Assembly (NCBI RefSeq): GCF_040126305.1
Contig: NZ_CP149511.1
Coordinates: forward strand, 558,001-622,000
From: Pararhizobium sp. A13
GTDB taxonomy: Bacteria > Pseudomonadota > Alphaproteobacteria > Rhizobiales > Rhizobiaceae
Direction: 5' to 3'
DNA length: 64,000 bases
The translations under genes were made by a program, and so were the position numbers. Shown here one piece after another: positions 20,390 to 29,386 of the stretch; positions within the stretch are counted from its first letter, which is position 1; the number at the start of each line of letters is the position of its first letter. The notes beneath the pieces were generated by a model. That model saw only the letters and a program-made list of their open reading frames with translations, did not search any database and had not been told where the DNA came from.

Positions 20390-21061
20390 TCAGGACGGAA
20401 CGGCGGTCTTGCGTTCGACATATTTGCCGAACCGCTCGATGCCGTAATTGATGACGAAGTAGAGAAGCCCGGCGAAAAAATAGAACTGCAGGCTCAGGAA
20501 ATTGCGTGAGATGATTTCCTGCGTGCGCAAGAGCAACTCGGCGACGCCTATGACCGAAAGCAGCGTCGAGGCCTTGACCATCTCGGCCGCCGTGTTCACC
20601 CAGGCGGGCAGGAACTGCCGTAGTGCCTGCGGCCAGAGCACGTAGGCGAATGTCTGGCGGAAGGTCAGCCCGATCGCCTTGGCGGCTTCGGTCTGCCCCT
20701 TGGGGATCGCCTGCAATCCGCCGCGCACGATCTCGCCGACATGCGACGAGCAGAAGATCGCCAGAGCCAGAACGCCGGCCTGGAACGGCCCAAGCTCGAT
20801 ACCGACCGTGGAGAGCACATAATAGCTGGCGAGAACCAGCACGAGCACCGGCGTGCCGCGGATGAAGTCGGTATAGGCGCGCATCACGAGCCGCAGCACC
20901 CGGTTGCCGTAAACGAGCGACAGTCCGACGAGAACCCCGAGCAGCGATCCGGCTATGATCGAGAGAAGCGAGATCGACACGGTGACGCCAAGCCCCTTCA
21001 GGATAACGAAGCGGGCGATCCAGAGCTGATCGAAGAAGGCGGAGAAATCCGTCATGGTCAT
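20390..21061 (-). CDS. Polar amino acid ABC transporter permease 2
   Basis: 223 residues, HisM/GlnP family inner-membrane subunit. Hydrophobic segments at about 25-50, 60-80, 95-115 and 185-210; the EAA-like loop is [20 protein letters not shown] followed by [10 protein letters not shown]. Its ATG at 21061 overlaps the stop of the preceding permease as ATGA; a second ATG six bases on is also possible. The pair forms the heterodimeric membrane channel of the importer. Confidence 0.9.
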   Translation of the reverse strand: MTMTDFSAFFDQLWIARFVILKGLGVTVSISLLSIIAGSLLGVLVGLSLVYGNRVLRLVMRAYTDFIRGTPVLVLVLASYYVLSTVGIELGPFQAGVLALAIFCSSHVGEIVRGGLQAIPKGQTEAAKAIGLTFRQTFAYVLWPQALRQFLPAWVNTAAEMVKASTLLSVIGVAELLLRTQEIISRNFLSLQFYFFAGLLYFVINYGIERFGKYVERKTAVPS

Positions 21062-21723
21062 CACCTCGGAACGACAAGCCGCCGCTCGACCAGACGCATC
21101 AGCGCGGCGAGCACGGAACAGGTGGAGACGTAGAGGCCCGAAGCGACGATCCACGTTTCGATGACCCGGAAGGTCTCGACATTGATCTTGCGCGCCTCGA
21201 ATGTGAGTTCCGGTACCGCGATGGCTGCTGCCAGCGACGTATCCTTGAACAGCGAAATCACGGTCGAAGACAGCGACGGGAGCACGTTGCGCAGCATCAA
21301 TGGCACGATGATCGAGACGCGGATCTGCATCGGCGTCAGCCCGATGGCGAGCCCGGCTTCCGTCAGTCCCCTCGGGATGGAGATGAGCCCGGCACGAAAC
21401 ACTTCCGCCAGATAGGCGCCGGAATAGATCGACAGGACCGCGATGAAACTCTCGATCTTGCCCAGCCGCACCCCCATCTGCGGCAGGGCGAAATAGGCAA
21501 AGAGAACCAGAACGAGGATCGGCAGGTTGCGGATGATCGTGACATAGGTCGCGGCCGGCCGCTGCACCCAGCCGTTCTTGGCAGTGAGTGCAAAGGCCAC
21601 CAGAAGGCCGATGACGGCACCGATCAGGATGGAAATGAAAGCCAGGCCCAGGCTGAGCAGCAGACCCTCGAGAAGCTGGTCGAAGCTGCGCCAGACGGCG
21701 GCGAAATTGAGCGTATAACCCAT
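21061..21723 (-). CDS. Polar amino acid ABC transporter permease 1
   Basis: 220 residues, same family as its neighbour: LLLSLGLAFISILIGAVIGL near the N terminus, NLPILVLVLFAYFALPQMG, and coupling loop EAGLAIGLTPMQIRVSIIVP. It begins 76 bp after the binding protein and overlaps the next permease by one base, so the operon order is binding protein, permease, permease, ATPase, RidA, IclR. Confidence 0.9.
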   Translation of the reverse strand: MGYTLNFAAVWRSFDQLLEGLLLSLGLAFISILIGAVIGLLVAFALTAKNGWVQRPAATYVTIIRNLPILVLVLFAYFALPQMGVRLGKIESFIAVLSIYSGAYLAEVFRAGLISIPRGLTEAGLAIGLTPMQIRVSIIVPLMLRNVLPSLSSTVISLFKDTSLAAAIAVPELTFEARKINVETFRVIETWIVASGLYVSTCSVLAALMRLVERRLVVPR

Positions 21724-21799
21724 GGCGGCATCCTGCCGTAGAGGGTGGAGGAAGGACGAAGGGCCAAAACCCTTCGTCCCAACGACTTGCCGTTCGGTC

Positions 21800-22648
21800 T
21801 TATTTGTACTCGACTGGGAAACCGATCTGCGGCGGCGTCAGGTCCTTGCCGAACCAGGTCTTGAACGACTTGGCATAGAAGTCGAACTCGACGCCGGTCA
21901 TAGCCTCATGCAGCGCGGTGTTGACGAAGTTCAGCCAATCCTGGTCGCCGCGCTTGACGCCGCAGGCATAGGTCTGCGGGTTCCAGCCATAGCCGGCATC
22001 CTTGTAGCGGCCCTGGTTCTGGGTCATGTACCAGGCAAGCGACGACTGGTCGGTCGCCGCCGCATCGGCACGGCCGGATTCGAGCGCCTGATAGATCAGG
22101 TCGACGGATTCATACTGGTCGACAGTCGCCTCGGGCAGGGCGGCATGCACCATGTCCTCGGCATAGACGTTCTGCAGAACCGAAATGGTGACCGCCGAAC
22201 CGGCCGCCTTCAGCGCCGCGTAGTCGGCATACTTGCCGTCAGCTTTCATCATCAGTCCGACGCCTTCCCGGTAATAGGGAATGGTAAAGGCGATCTGCTG
22301 GGCGCGTTCACCGGTGACCGTCATGAACTGGCAGGTGAGATCCACCTTGTCGGTGGTGATGTTGGGGATGCGCGCATCCGACGACTGGTTGACGTATTCG
22401 ATCTTGTCGGGATCGCCGAACAGCGCCTTGGCGACGATGCGGCCCATGTCGACATCGAAACCCTGGAGTTTGTCCTCGGCGCTCTTGAAATGCCACGGCG
22501 CGTTGGTGCTGCCGGTGCCGAGCACGAGGTGGCCGCGGGCCAGAACCTCGTCGAGCTTGCTGGTCGCCTGCTGGGCGGCTGCGGGCATTGCGGAAAGGAT
22601 GAAAGCGGTTGCCAGCGAAAGCGCGCTGGTGCGGAGCGAAATGATCAT
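21800..22648 (-). CDS. Periplasmic amino-acid-binding protein
   Basis: 282 residues with signal peptide MIISLRTSALSLATAFILSA ending AAA-QQ. SBP_bac_3 family: LDEVLARGHLVLGTGSTNAP, LQGFDVDMGRIVAKALFG, the FTIPYYREGVGLM stretch and LESGRADAAATDQSSLAWY. ATG at 22648 is preceded by AGGGGAACATC. It starts the importer operon, 191 bp from the divergent D-threonine-aldolase-like gene. The ligand is probably a polar or hydroxy amino acid; sequence alone does not say which or whether the D-form. Confidence 0.9.
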   Translation of the reverse strand: MIISLRTSALSLATAFILSAMPAAAQQATSKLDEVLARGHLVLGTGSTNAPWHFKSAEDKLQGFDVDMGRIVAKALFGDPDKIEYVNQSSDARIPNITTDKVDLTCQFMTVTGERAQQIAFTIPYYREGVGLMMKADGKYADYAALKAAGSAVTISVLQNVYAEDMVHAALPEATVDQYESVDLIYQALESGRADAAATDQSSLAWYMTQNQGRYKDAGYGWNPQTYACGVKRGDQDWLNFVNTALHEAMTGVEFDFYAKSFKTWFGKDLTPPQIGFPVEYK

Positions 22649-22679
22649 GATGTTCCCCTGATGAACGGTCATTTTTTGG

Positions 22680-22697
22680 TGTCCAGTATTATGGACA
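22680..22697. promoter_or_regulatory. Palindromic operator between the importer operon and the D-amino-acid enzyme
   Basis: TGTCCAGTATTATGGACA is a perfect inverted repeat (TGTCCA/TGGACA, 6-base centre), 32 bp before the binding-protein start. A further TGTCTG half-like element follows. The IclR gene of this locus is the likely ligand; this is inferred from location. Confidence 0.5.
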
Positions 22698-22839
22698 GGT
22701 GTCTGTTTTACTGGATTGACGTATTCAGCGCCAGGATGCATAAATTGTCAAGACTTGGCCGGATAGGAATCGGCGCACCAGGCGTGCAGCATTTTCTTCC
22801 GCCTGAAATTGCATCGGAAATTTTTCTTTCGGAGATCCC

Positions 22840-23916
22840 ATGGACAAGGCCGCAGCGACGCTCCAGACCGTGAATACACCGGCCGTCCTGGTCGATCTCG
22901 ATATCGCCCGGCGCAACATCGAGCGTTTTCAGGCCTATGCCGATGCGCACGGGCTGAAGGTCCGCCCGCATATCAAAACGCACAAACTGCCGGCGGTGGC
23001 GGAAATGCAGCTCAGGGCAGGGGCCGTGGGCATCACCTGCCAGAAGGTGTCCGAGGCCGAAGCGATGGTCGCCGGCAGCCTCGAGATCCGCGACGTGCTG
23101 ATCACGTACAACATCCTCGGCCGGGAAAAGCTCGAGCATCTGGCGGCGCTCGCCCGCACGGTGACGCTCAGTGTCGTCGCCGACAACGAAACGGTGATCG
23201 AGGGCCTTTCGGCGGCGTTTGCCGCCGAATCCGCGCCGTTGTGCGTTCTGGTCGAATGCAATACCGGCGCCGACCGCTGTGGCGTACCGACGCCGGAAGC
23301 CGCCGCAACGCTTGCGCAACGCATCGCCAAGGCTCCGGGCCTCGTCTTCGGCGGCTTAATGACCTATCCGCCGGCAAATGGCGCGGCTGCGGTCGAATCC
23401 TTCATGACCCGCGCCAAGGCGTTCCTCGAGGCGGCCGGCATTGCAGTCCCCGTCATCACCTCCGGCGGCACTCCGTCGATGATGCATGCGGCCGAGGCAC
23501 CGGTGACGACCGAATACCGCCCCGGCACCTATGTCTACAACGACCGCTCGCTGGTCTCGCGCGGCGTCTGTGGCTGGGATGACTGCGCCTTGACCGTACT
23601 CGCGACCGTCGTCTCGGTCCCCGCCGCCAACCGCGCCATCATCGATGCCGGTTCAAAGGCGCTGACCTCCGACCTGCTCGGCCTCTCAGGCTACGGCCAC
23701 GTTCTTACCCGCGACGACATCGCCATCGACCAGCTCTCGGAAGAACACGGCCGCCTCATCAGCGAAGGCCCGATCAATCTGAGGGTCGGCGACAAGCTGC
23801 GCATCGTCCCGAACCACGCTTGCGTCGTCACCAACATGGTCGATGCGGTCCATATCGTGGAACAAGGAGAGATTTCCGGCCTTTGGCCGGTTGCGGCGCG
23901 CGGGCGGATTGTTTGA
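22840..23916 (+). CDS. D-threonine aldolase / D-serine dehydratase-like PLP enzyme (DSD1 family)
   Basis: 358 residues, fold-type III PLP enzyme (alanine racemase-like barrel). TPAVLVDLDIARRNIERFQ opens the barrel; RPHIKTHKLPAVAEMQL carries the PLP Lys at about residue 49-52; EVxTGADRCGV, SGGTPSMM and EYRPGTYVYND follow. The C-terminal NHACVVTNMVD supplies the His and Cys of the metal site seen in D-serine dehydratases and D-threonine aldolases. These enzymes act on D-beta-hydroxy amino acids, giving glycine plus aldehyde or a 2-oxo acid plus ammonia. RBS-like GGAGAT precedes the ATG. The divergent importer and RidA support D-hydroxy-amino-acid catabolism. Confidence 0.85.
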   Translation: MDKAAATLQTVNTPAVLVDLDIARRNIERFQAYADAHGLKVRPHIKTHKLPAVAEMQLRAGAVGITCQKVSEAEAMVAGSLEIRDVLITYNILGREKLEHLAALARTVTLSVVADNETVIEGLSAAFAAESAPLCVLVECNTGADRCGVPTPEAAATLAQRIAKAPGLVFGGLMTYPPANGAAAVESFMTRAKAFLEAAGIAVPVITSGGTPSMMHAAEAPVTTEYRPGTYVYNDRSLVSRGVCGWDDCALTVLATVVSVPAANRAIIDAGSKALTSDLLGLSGYGHVLTRDDIAIDQLSEEHGRLISEGPINLRVGDKLRIVPNHACVVTNMVDAVHIVEQGEISGLWPVAARGRIV

Positions 23917-23996
23917 GGAAGACGGTAATAGCGCCCTTGGCGCATCCGCAATCTGTGCAAATTGCAGCCATCTTCGTCTCCGACTGAAAACAAAAG

Positions 23997-24018
23997 GAGG
24001 CCCGCTGGGGCCTCTTTT
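23997..24018 (+). terminator. Rho-independent terminator after the DSD1-type gene
   Basis: GAGGCCC (23997-24003) pairs with GGGCCTC (24008-24014) around GCTG, followed by TTTT and preceded by AAAA. It lies 81 bp after the stop. Confidence 0.8.
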
Positions 24019-24109
24019 CAAATCAGACAGCTTCGTGAAAACGTAGATTTGCGCCAAGGCAGCAGACCTCAGTCCTCTTGCTCCGCCGCCGCCTTGCAGG
24101 TGGAACGGA

Positions 24110-24228
24110 GTATCGTGGCTAATCCGGCGAGCGACGCTGCGATGCAGATGTCGCGCGCGATCGCTCGCGTGAAAGCGGCCCGATCTGCATCGAGCCGCGC
24201 TGGCACATTGCTGTTGAGTTTACGATAC
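24110..24228. repeat. Nested inverted-repeat block (RIME-like or structured RNA)
   Basis: Three symmetric layers share one centre: GTATCGT (24110-24116) with ACGATAC (24222-24228), GATGCAGAT (24141-24149) with ATCTGCATC (24183-24191), and a GC-rich core with GCGCGATCGCTCGCG at 24155-24169. Flanking bases next to the middle arms also pair in part. No gene is visible here. It lies at the end of the HpaI-type gene and could be a repeated intergenic element or a strong folded 3' end. Confidence 0.5.
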
Positions 24229-24236
24229 CGCAGGCA

Positions 24237-25058
24237 TCAGTAGGATTTTTGCAGGCGGTTCGTCGTCGCAGCCTTGTTACCGTCGGACTTACAAAGTTCG
24301 CGATAATCGGCCATCGCCGACAGCCCGGCATCGCGAAGCAATGCCACATCGTGCGGGCCGGCGATAACGCGATAGCCCCGATCGATCAGCTCACCGACGG
24401 AAGCGCCGGCGTTCGGCACGGTGCCCATAATCTTGCCGGAAGCAAGGATTGCATCTTCGGCCCGGCGCACGAGTTCGCGCACATCCGGATGGCTGGTCTG
24501 CTCCAGCCGGCCGATTGATCCCGCCAGATCGTTGACGCCGATGAAGATGATGTCCGCACCTGCGACGGCGGCAATCGCCGTGGCGTTCTCGACCGCCGTA
24601 TAGGACTCGATCTGTACGGCGATGAGCATGTTCTCATTGGCCTTGTGGATGTAGTCCGGCTCCAGCCCGAAGGTGGAGGCGCGCACGACGCCGGCCGCAT
24701 AGCCGCGAATACCGTCCGGCGGGTACCGGCAGGCTCTCACCGCCGCAAGTGCCGCTTCCGCCGTATCGACCGAGGGGATCATGACCGATTGCACGCCAGC
24801 ATCGAGCACACGCTTCAGGAAGACATGATCGTTCCAGGGGATACGCACCAGCGCTGGCGAAGGCGTCGTCTCGACCGCTCGCAGCGTGTCGATGATCTCG
24901 CGGGTTTCGCCGACCCCATGCTCATGGTCGACGAGCAGGAAGTCGAAACCCACATGACCAAGGATTTCGGCATTGGTCGGCGAGCCGCCGCCGACCCAGC
25001 ATCCGAAGGCGACATGACCGGCGGCAAGATGGGCTTTCAGGCGGTTGGTTGTGTACAT
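24237..25058 (-). CDS. HpcH/HpaI-family class II aldolase
   Basis: 273 residues; TIM-barrel aldolases of this family reversibly cleave 2-keto-3-deoxy or 4-hydroxy-2-oxo acids to pyruvate plus aldehyde, using a divalent metal. Family segments: FDFLLVDHEHGVGE with the catalytic His, ALVRIPWNDHVFLKRVLDAG, VMIPSVDTAEAALAAVRACR, YPPDGIRG, and the metal ligands in AVQIESYTAVEN (Glu) and FIGVNDLAGSIG (Asp). ATG at 25058 is the likely start; the frame continues to 25097. It follows the TRAP transporter genes, so the imported compound is probably an acid sugar or similar carboxylate that ends in this retro-aldol step. Confidence 0.85.
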   Translation of the reverse strand: MYTTNRLKAHLAAGHVAFGCWVGGGSPTNAEILGHVGFDFLLVDHEHGVGETREIIDTLRAVETTPSPALVRIPWNDHVFLKRVLDAGVQSVMIPSVDTAEAALAAVRACRYPPDGIRGYAAGVVRASTFGLEPDYIHKANENMLIAVQIESYTAVENATAIAAVAGADIIFIGVNDLAGSIGRLEQTSHPDVRELVRRAEDAILASGKIMGTVPNAGASVGELIDRGYRVIAGPHDVALLRDAGLSAMADYRELCKSDGNKAATTNRLQKSY

Positions 25059-25134
25059 GAGCAGGGAGCCTCGATTTTGATTGGGAGATGAGGGCATGGA
25101 GAGAAATCACCCTCCATGCCGATGTCTATAGGTC

Positions 25135-26148
25135 TCAGCCTCCGGCGCGGACGCGCTGGATTGTGTCTTTGAGCGCTTTCACCAGTTCCGGGTTTGCGGA
25201 AGCGGCAAACTTGTCGGCAACCGGTTTGGTATTCTCACGGAAGCGAGCGATTTCCTCGGGCGGCAGCCTGGTCACCGTCATGCCCGAAGCAGCAAGCGCC
25301 TCGACGGCTTTTGCATCCGCATCGCGGGAGAGCTGGCGCTGGAAGGTCGCCGCCTCGCTTGCTGCTGCCTGAAGCAGATCCTTCTCGTCCTGGTCCAATT
25401 GCTCCCATAGCGACTTGGAGAACAGCAGCACCATCGGATTGTAGGTGTGACGGGTCAGGGTGATGTATTTCTGGACCTCGTTGAGCTTCGCCGTCAGGAT
25501 GCTCGGCGCCGGGTTTTCCTGACCATCGACTGTTCCGGTTTCGAGCGCGGTATAGACCTCCGGGAAGGGCATGGGCACGGCGTTGGCCCCGAGCGCCTGG
25601 AACATTTCCAGATAGATCGGCGATTGCACGACGCGGATTTTCAGGCCTTCAATGTCGTCGACTTTTTCGACCGGGCGGCGGCTGTTGGTCAGGTTACGGA
25701 AACCGAGTTCCCAATAGGCAAGAACGACAAGGTTCTTTTCCGCGAGCTCACCGGCAAAAGTCTTGCCGACCTCACCGTCCATCACCGCATCGGCTTCCTT
25801 GGTGTTTTCAAACAGGAACGGCAGATCGAGCAGAGCGAAATCGGGCGCGAGGCTCGCCATCAGGCCGGCATTCATGACCGACATCTGCAGCAGACCGCCC
25901 TGCAGCGAAGCGACCGACTGAAGGTCGCCGCCGAGCATGCCGGCCGGAAACACTTTGACGTCGATCTTGCCACCGCTCTTTTCCTTGACGATCTCGGCGA
26001 ACTTGCGCTGGCCGATCACTAGCGGCGAGCCTTCCGCGCCGGCGCTGGCGAAACGGATGGTCTGTTCGTGGATTTCGGCGCTTGCCGCAAGCGGCGAGAC
26101 CGAAGCCAGCATGAGGCCGGCCATGAGTGTCATGAGAGTTTTACGCAT
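25135..26148 (-). CDS. TRAP transporter substrate-binding protein (DctP type)
   Basis: 337 residues with signal peptide MRKTLMTLMAGLMLASVSPLA ending ASA-E (periplasmic). DctP family: IRFASAGAEGSPLVIGQRKFAE, VFPAGMLGGDLQSV, then EGLKIRVVQSPIYLEMFQAL with the Arg that clamps the substrate carboxylate, PMPFPEVYTALETGTVDGQE and the closing helices. It is third in the operon DctQ-DctM-DctP-aldolase. The ligand is a carboxylate (family knowledge); the exact compound is not readable. Confidence 0.92.
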   Translation of the reverse strand: MRKTLMTLMAGLMLASVSPLAASAEIHEQTIRFASAGAEGSPLVIGQRKFAEIVKEKSGGKIDVKVFPAGMLGGDLQSVASLQGGLLQMSVMNAGLMASLAPDFALLDLPFLFENTKEADAVMDGEVGKTFAGELAEKNLVVLAYWELGFRNLTNSRRPVEKVDDIEGLKIRVVQSPIYLEMFQALGANAVPMPFPEVYTALETGTVDGQENPAPSILTAKLNEVQKYITLTRHTYNPMVLLFSKSLWEQLDQDEKDLLQAAASEAATFQRQLSRDADAKAVEALAASGMTVTRLPPEEIARFRENTKPVADKFAASANPELVKALKDTIQRVRAGG

Positions 26149-26186
26149 ATCGCTTCCTCCTTGTTACGATGCGAAATTTCTGAAAA

Positions 26187-27467
26187 TCAACGCCCCAGCC
26201 AGGCGGCGGGTACGGTGACGAGTTCGGGAAAGGCGATCATCAGCGCCAGCACGACGAGCTGCGCGACCATGAAGGGCGTGACACCCCTGATGACGGTTTC
26301 CATATTGATTCGTGAAACGCCGGCGACGACATTGAGCACAGTGCCGACGGGCGGCGTGATCAGGCCGATGGAATTGTTGATAATGAACAGCACGCCGAAA
26401 TAGATCGGGTCGATTCCGGCTGCCTGAACCACCGGCACCAGCACTGGCGCAAGGATGAGGATGGTCGGCGCCATATCCATCGCCGTGCCGACGATGACGA
26501 CGATGATCATGATCATCAACATCAGCAATTTCGGACTGTCCATGAAGGGTGAGAGCAGCTCGACCACCTGTCCGGGCAGGTCGGCGATGGTGATCAGCCA
26601 GGCCGAAACGAGGGCCGCGGCAACGAGGAAGATGACGACGCTGGTCACCTTGGCGGAAGAGACGAAGACCGCATAGATCTGGCCGAGGCGTAGTTCGCGG
26701 TAAACGCAGGTGGCGACGAACAACGAATAGACGGCGGCGACCACGGCGGCCTCGGTCGGTGTGAACAGGCCGAATTTTAGGCCGAAGATGATGATGATTG
26801 GCAGGCCGAGCGCCCACAGGCTTTCCCGAAATGCGATCAGCCGCTCCGTCGCGGTGGCGCGCGGTCTCAGTTCGATCTGTTCCTTGCGCACCATGATCCA
26901 CCAGGCAACGGCAAGGCCGGCACCGATCATCAGGCCCGGCGCGATGCCCGCCATGAAAAGCTTGGAGATCGACAGATTGGCGGTGACGCCGAAGAGGATG
27001 AAAGCGATGGAGGGTGGGATAATCGGCCCGATGACCGACGCTGAGGCCACAAGGCCGGCCGAGCGCGCTTTGTCATGCCCGGCCTTGACCATCATCGGTA
27101 CCAAGAGCGCCCCGAGTGCCGCCGCATCAGCAACCGCGGAACCCGACAGTGCCGAAAGAACACAGGCCGCGATGATCGCCACATAGCCGAGCCCACCACG
27201 CACATGTCCAACCAGCGTCAGGGCAAGCGCCACGATCCGTTTCGACAGGCCGCCGGTATTCATCACCTCGCCCGCCAGCATGAAGAAGGGAACCGCAAGC
27301 AGCGTGAAACTATCCGTGCCGCTCACCAGGTTCTGCGCCAGGATCTGCGGATCGAACATGGCGAGCTGCACCATCAGGGCCACCCCGCAAATGAGCAGCG
27401 CATAGGCGATGGGCATACCGATTGCCATGGCGGCGAGAAGCGAGGCGATGAAAACGAGAATCGTCAT
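26187..27467 (-). CDS. TRAP transporter large permease (DctM type)
   Basis: 426 residues, about twelve membrane segments, including MTILVFIASLLAAMAIGMPI at the N terminus, GGLGYVAIIAACVLSALSGS and VIFLVAAALVSAWLITIADL. The motif GSAVADAAALGALLVP and PPVGTVLNVVAGV are typical DctM positions for Na-coupled uptake. ATG at 27467 begins the first helix; the longer frame to 27503 is less likely. It is 108 bp after the small permease. Confidence 0.92.
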   Translation of the reverse strand: MTILVFIASLLAAMAIGMPIAYALLICGVALMVQLAMFDPQILAQNLVSGTDSFTLLAVPFFMLAGEVMNTGGLSKRIVALALTLVGHVRGGLGYVAIIAACVLSALSGSAVADAAALGALLVPMMVKAGHDKARSAGLVASASVIGPIIPPSIAFILFGVTANLSISKLFMAGIAPGLMIGAGLAVAWWIMVRKEQIELRPRATATERLIAFRESLWALGLPIIIIFGLKFGLFTPTEAAVVAAVYSLFVATCVYRELRLGQIYAVFVSSAKVTSVVIFLVAAALVSAWLITIADLPGQVVELLSPFMDSPKLLMLMIMIIVVIVGTAMDMAPTILILAPVLVPVVQAAGIDPIYFGVLFIINNSIGLITPPVGTVLNVVAGVSRINMETVIRGVTPFMVAQLVVLALMIAFPELVTVPAAWLGR

Positions 27468-27575
27468 TGCGGACCAACCTTTGCCGACGATGCCCGGGAT
27501 CACATCCGGTCAGATCGCGGCTGCAAGCTCTGAAGAGGCACCGGTGCGGTACCAGGAAAATCGGGACGTGCCGGC

Positions 27576-28133
27576 TCAGCGTGGCGGCATACCGCTGCCG
27601 GAGGGCGGCAACGCGCTGATATCAAAATCCTCTTCCGACTCTCTAACCCCGATCAGTTCCTCATCGCTCATCCGTCCACTAAGCGAACGGATGAGCGAAA
27701 GGCAGAACCAGCCGGCGGCAAGCACGGTGAAGATCAGCACCGGCACGAAGAACCAGGCCTGCGACACGCCCATGACCGGCGTCGTCATGCCCAGATTGAT
27801 CCCTGCCTGACGCCAGGTGCCCGAGAAGATCAGCCACGTCGTGTAGAGCATCAGCAGGTTGGAAAGTGCAAAGCAGGCGATACGCCCCTTGCGCGAGAGC
27901 CGGCGCACCAGTGTGTCGACGCCGAGATGGGCCTGTTCGAAGAGCGTCACAGCCGCGCCGAGAAACACCATCCACACGAACAGAAGCCGCGACAGCTCAT
28001 CCGACACCGAAATGCCGGTGTTGAGCGCGTAGCGTAGCACGACATTGCCGAACACCAACACGAGCATGACCGCCAGGCAGGCGGCGATGACGAATTGCAT
28101 CGGGTTCAGCAGAAACTTGCGGATCGCTATCAA
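27576..28133 (-). CDS. TRAP transporter small permease (DctQ type)
   Basis: 185 residues, four membrane helices: FVIAACLAVMLVLVFGNVVL, ELSRLLFVWMVFLGAAVTLF (a DctQ hallmark), ACFALSNLLMLYTTWLIFSG and AWFFVPVLIFTVLAAGWFCL. The start is taken as TTG at 28133 because GGAGGA (complement of 28141-28146) lies 7 bases before it, with no good site before the ATG codons at 28163 or 28190. It starts the TRAP operon, about 160 bp from the nearer LacI-type operator. Confidence 0.85.
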   Translation of the reverse strand: MIAIRKFLLNPMQFVIAACLAVMLVLVFGNVVLRYALNTGISVSDELSRLLFVWMVFLGAAVTLFEQAHLGVDTLVRRLSRKGRIACFALSNLLMLYTTWLIFSGTWRQAGINLGMTTPVMGVSQAWFFVPVLIFTVLAAGWFCLSLIRSLSGRMSDEELIGVRESEEDFDISALPPSGSGMPPR

Positions 28134-28216
28134 GAGTGCCTCCTCCAGGAACGGCCGCCACATGACTATGCGTATCGTTGCCGACCGCACAGCCGCCTCC
28201 CGGCAGCCTTGCTTGA

Positions 28217-28308
28217 TGTAAGCGCATACATAGCAGTTTCACATGCATTGTCAATCAAATGTAAAGAGGCTGGAAAACAACTGGAAAAATGGTCTGTAAG
28301 CGTATACA
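28217..28308. promoter_or_regulatory. Paired LacI-type operators between TRAP operon and regulator
   Basis: TGTAAGCGCATACA (28217-28230) and TGTAAGCGTATACA (28295-28308) are two near-identical semi-palindromes with the central CG typical of LacI sites. They are 78 bp apart centre to centre, about seven helical turns. The second is 31 bp before the lacI-type start and the first is about 84 bp before the DctQ start, so both divergent promoters can be governed, perhaps with looping. Confidence 0.7.
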
Positions 28309-28339
28309 TATCTAATCGATTGAGGAACGAGGAGAACTC

Positions 28340-29386
28340 ATGGCGCGTGGAGCAAAAGACGGTAACGGGCATTCGGGACCGCGAGCGCTGGATGTGGCGG
28401 CGCTGGCCGGCGTTTCTACGGCCACCGTCTCACGCGCCTTCAATGCTCCGGAAAAGGTCGTCCCCGAGATTCGCGAAAAGGTTCTCCAGGCAGCGGCCGA
28501 ACTCGGCTGGATGCCGCATCCGGCCGGTGCCGCACTGGCGAGCCGGCGCACGTGGCTTGCCGGCGTGCTCATCCCGACGCTCGACAACGATGTCTTCGCC
28601 TCGCAGGTCGGCGCATTGCAGACGCGGCTCTCGGCCGATGGTGTCACCGTCCTGATCGGCTGCTCCAACTACGACGCCGACCAGGCCGCCAATCAGGTGC
28701 GCACCATGCTGGCGCGCGGCGTCGAGGCGCTCGCCATCGTCGGCGAATCTCATCGGCCCGGGATGTTCGAGACCATCACGGCGCGCGGCGTGCCGTACGT
28801 GGTGACCTATTCCCATCGCCCCGGCTCCCCACATCCCTGCGTCGGATTCGACAATGCCGCCGCTTTCCGCCGCATTGCTCGACACCTGCTCGATCTCGGG
28901 CATCGTGATTTCGCCCTGATCCATCAGCCGTCGATCGATAACGACCGTGTCGTCGCCCGCCTCAAGGGCTTGCGCGAGACGCTGGCCGAAGAAGGGCTGG
29001 CACTCAGGCCGCAGCATGTGCGCGAGGGGCCTTCGAGCATCGTTTTCGGCCGGCAGAGCCTGCGGGCAATCATGGAGGCGCCCGGGCCGCGCCCGACTGC
29101 GGTGATCTGCGGCAACGACGCACTGGCAATCGGCGCGCTGATCGAAGCCCGCGTCCTGGGGCTGCGTGTACCGGACGAGCTTTCGATAACGGGTTTCGAC
29201 GACGCTGCGATGGCCGAGCAAACCGATCCACCCCTGACAACCATGCGCGTCGATAACGCCGAAATCGGCAAGCAAGCGGCAGACTATCTCCTGGCCTGCC
29301 TGAGCGGCAAGATTCCTGCCCGTCCGGCACCACTTGAGAGCCGCCTGATCCCGAGAGCCTCGACGGGCCCCGCGCCGCGACTGTAA
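28340..29386 (+). CDS. LacI-family regulator of the TRAP/aldolase operon
   Basis: 348 residues. HTH ALDVAALAGVSTATVSRAFN at about residues 16-35, hinge VLQAAAELGWMPHPAGAALA, then a GntR-like periplasmic-binding sensor domain with AGVLIPTLDNDVFASQVGAL, TAVICGNDALAIGALIEARV and LSITGFDDAAMAEQTDPPLT. The ATG at 28340 has AACGAGGAGAACTC upstream. The subgroup resembles GntR (gluconate) regulators, in line with an acid-sugar inducer. It probably represses the divergent TRAP genes and itself through the paired TGTAAGCG sites. Confidence 0.88.
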   Translation: MARGAKDGNGHSGPRALDVAALAGVSTATVSRAFNAPEKVVPEIREKVLQAAAELGWMPHPAGAALASRRTWLAGVLIPTLDNDVFASQVGALQTRLSADGVTVLIGCSNYDADQAANQVRTMLARGVEALAIVGESHRPGMFETITARGVPYVVTYSHRPGSPHPCVGFDNAAAFRRIARHLLDLGHRDFALIHQPSIDNDRVVARLKGLRETLAEEGLALRPQHVREGPSSIVFGRQSLRAIMEAPGPRPTAVICGNDALAIGALIEARVLGLRVPDELSITGFDDAAMAEQTDPPLTTMRVDNAEIGKQAADYLLACLSGKIPARPAPLESRLIPRASTGPAPRL

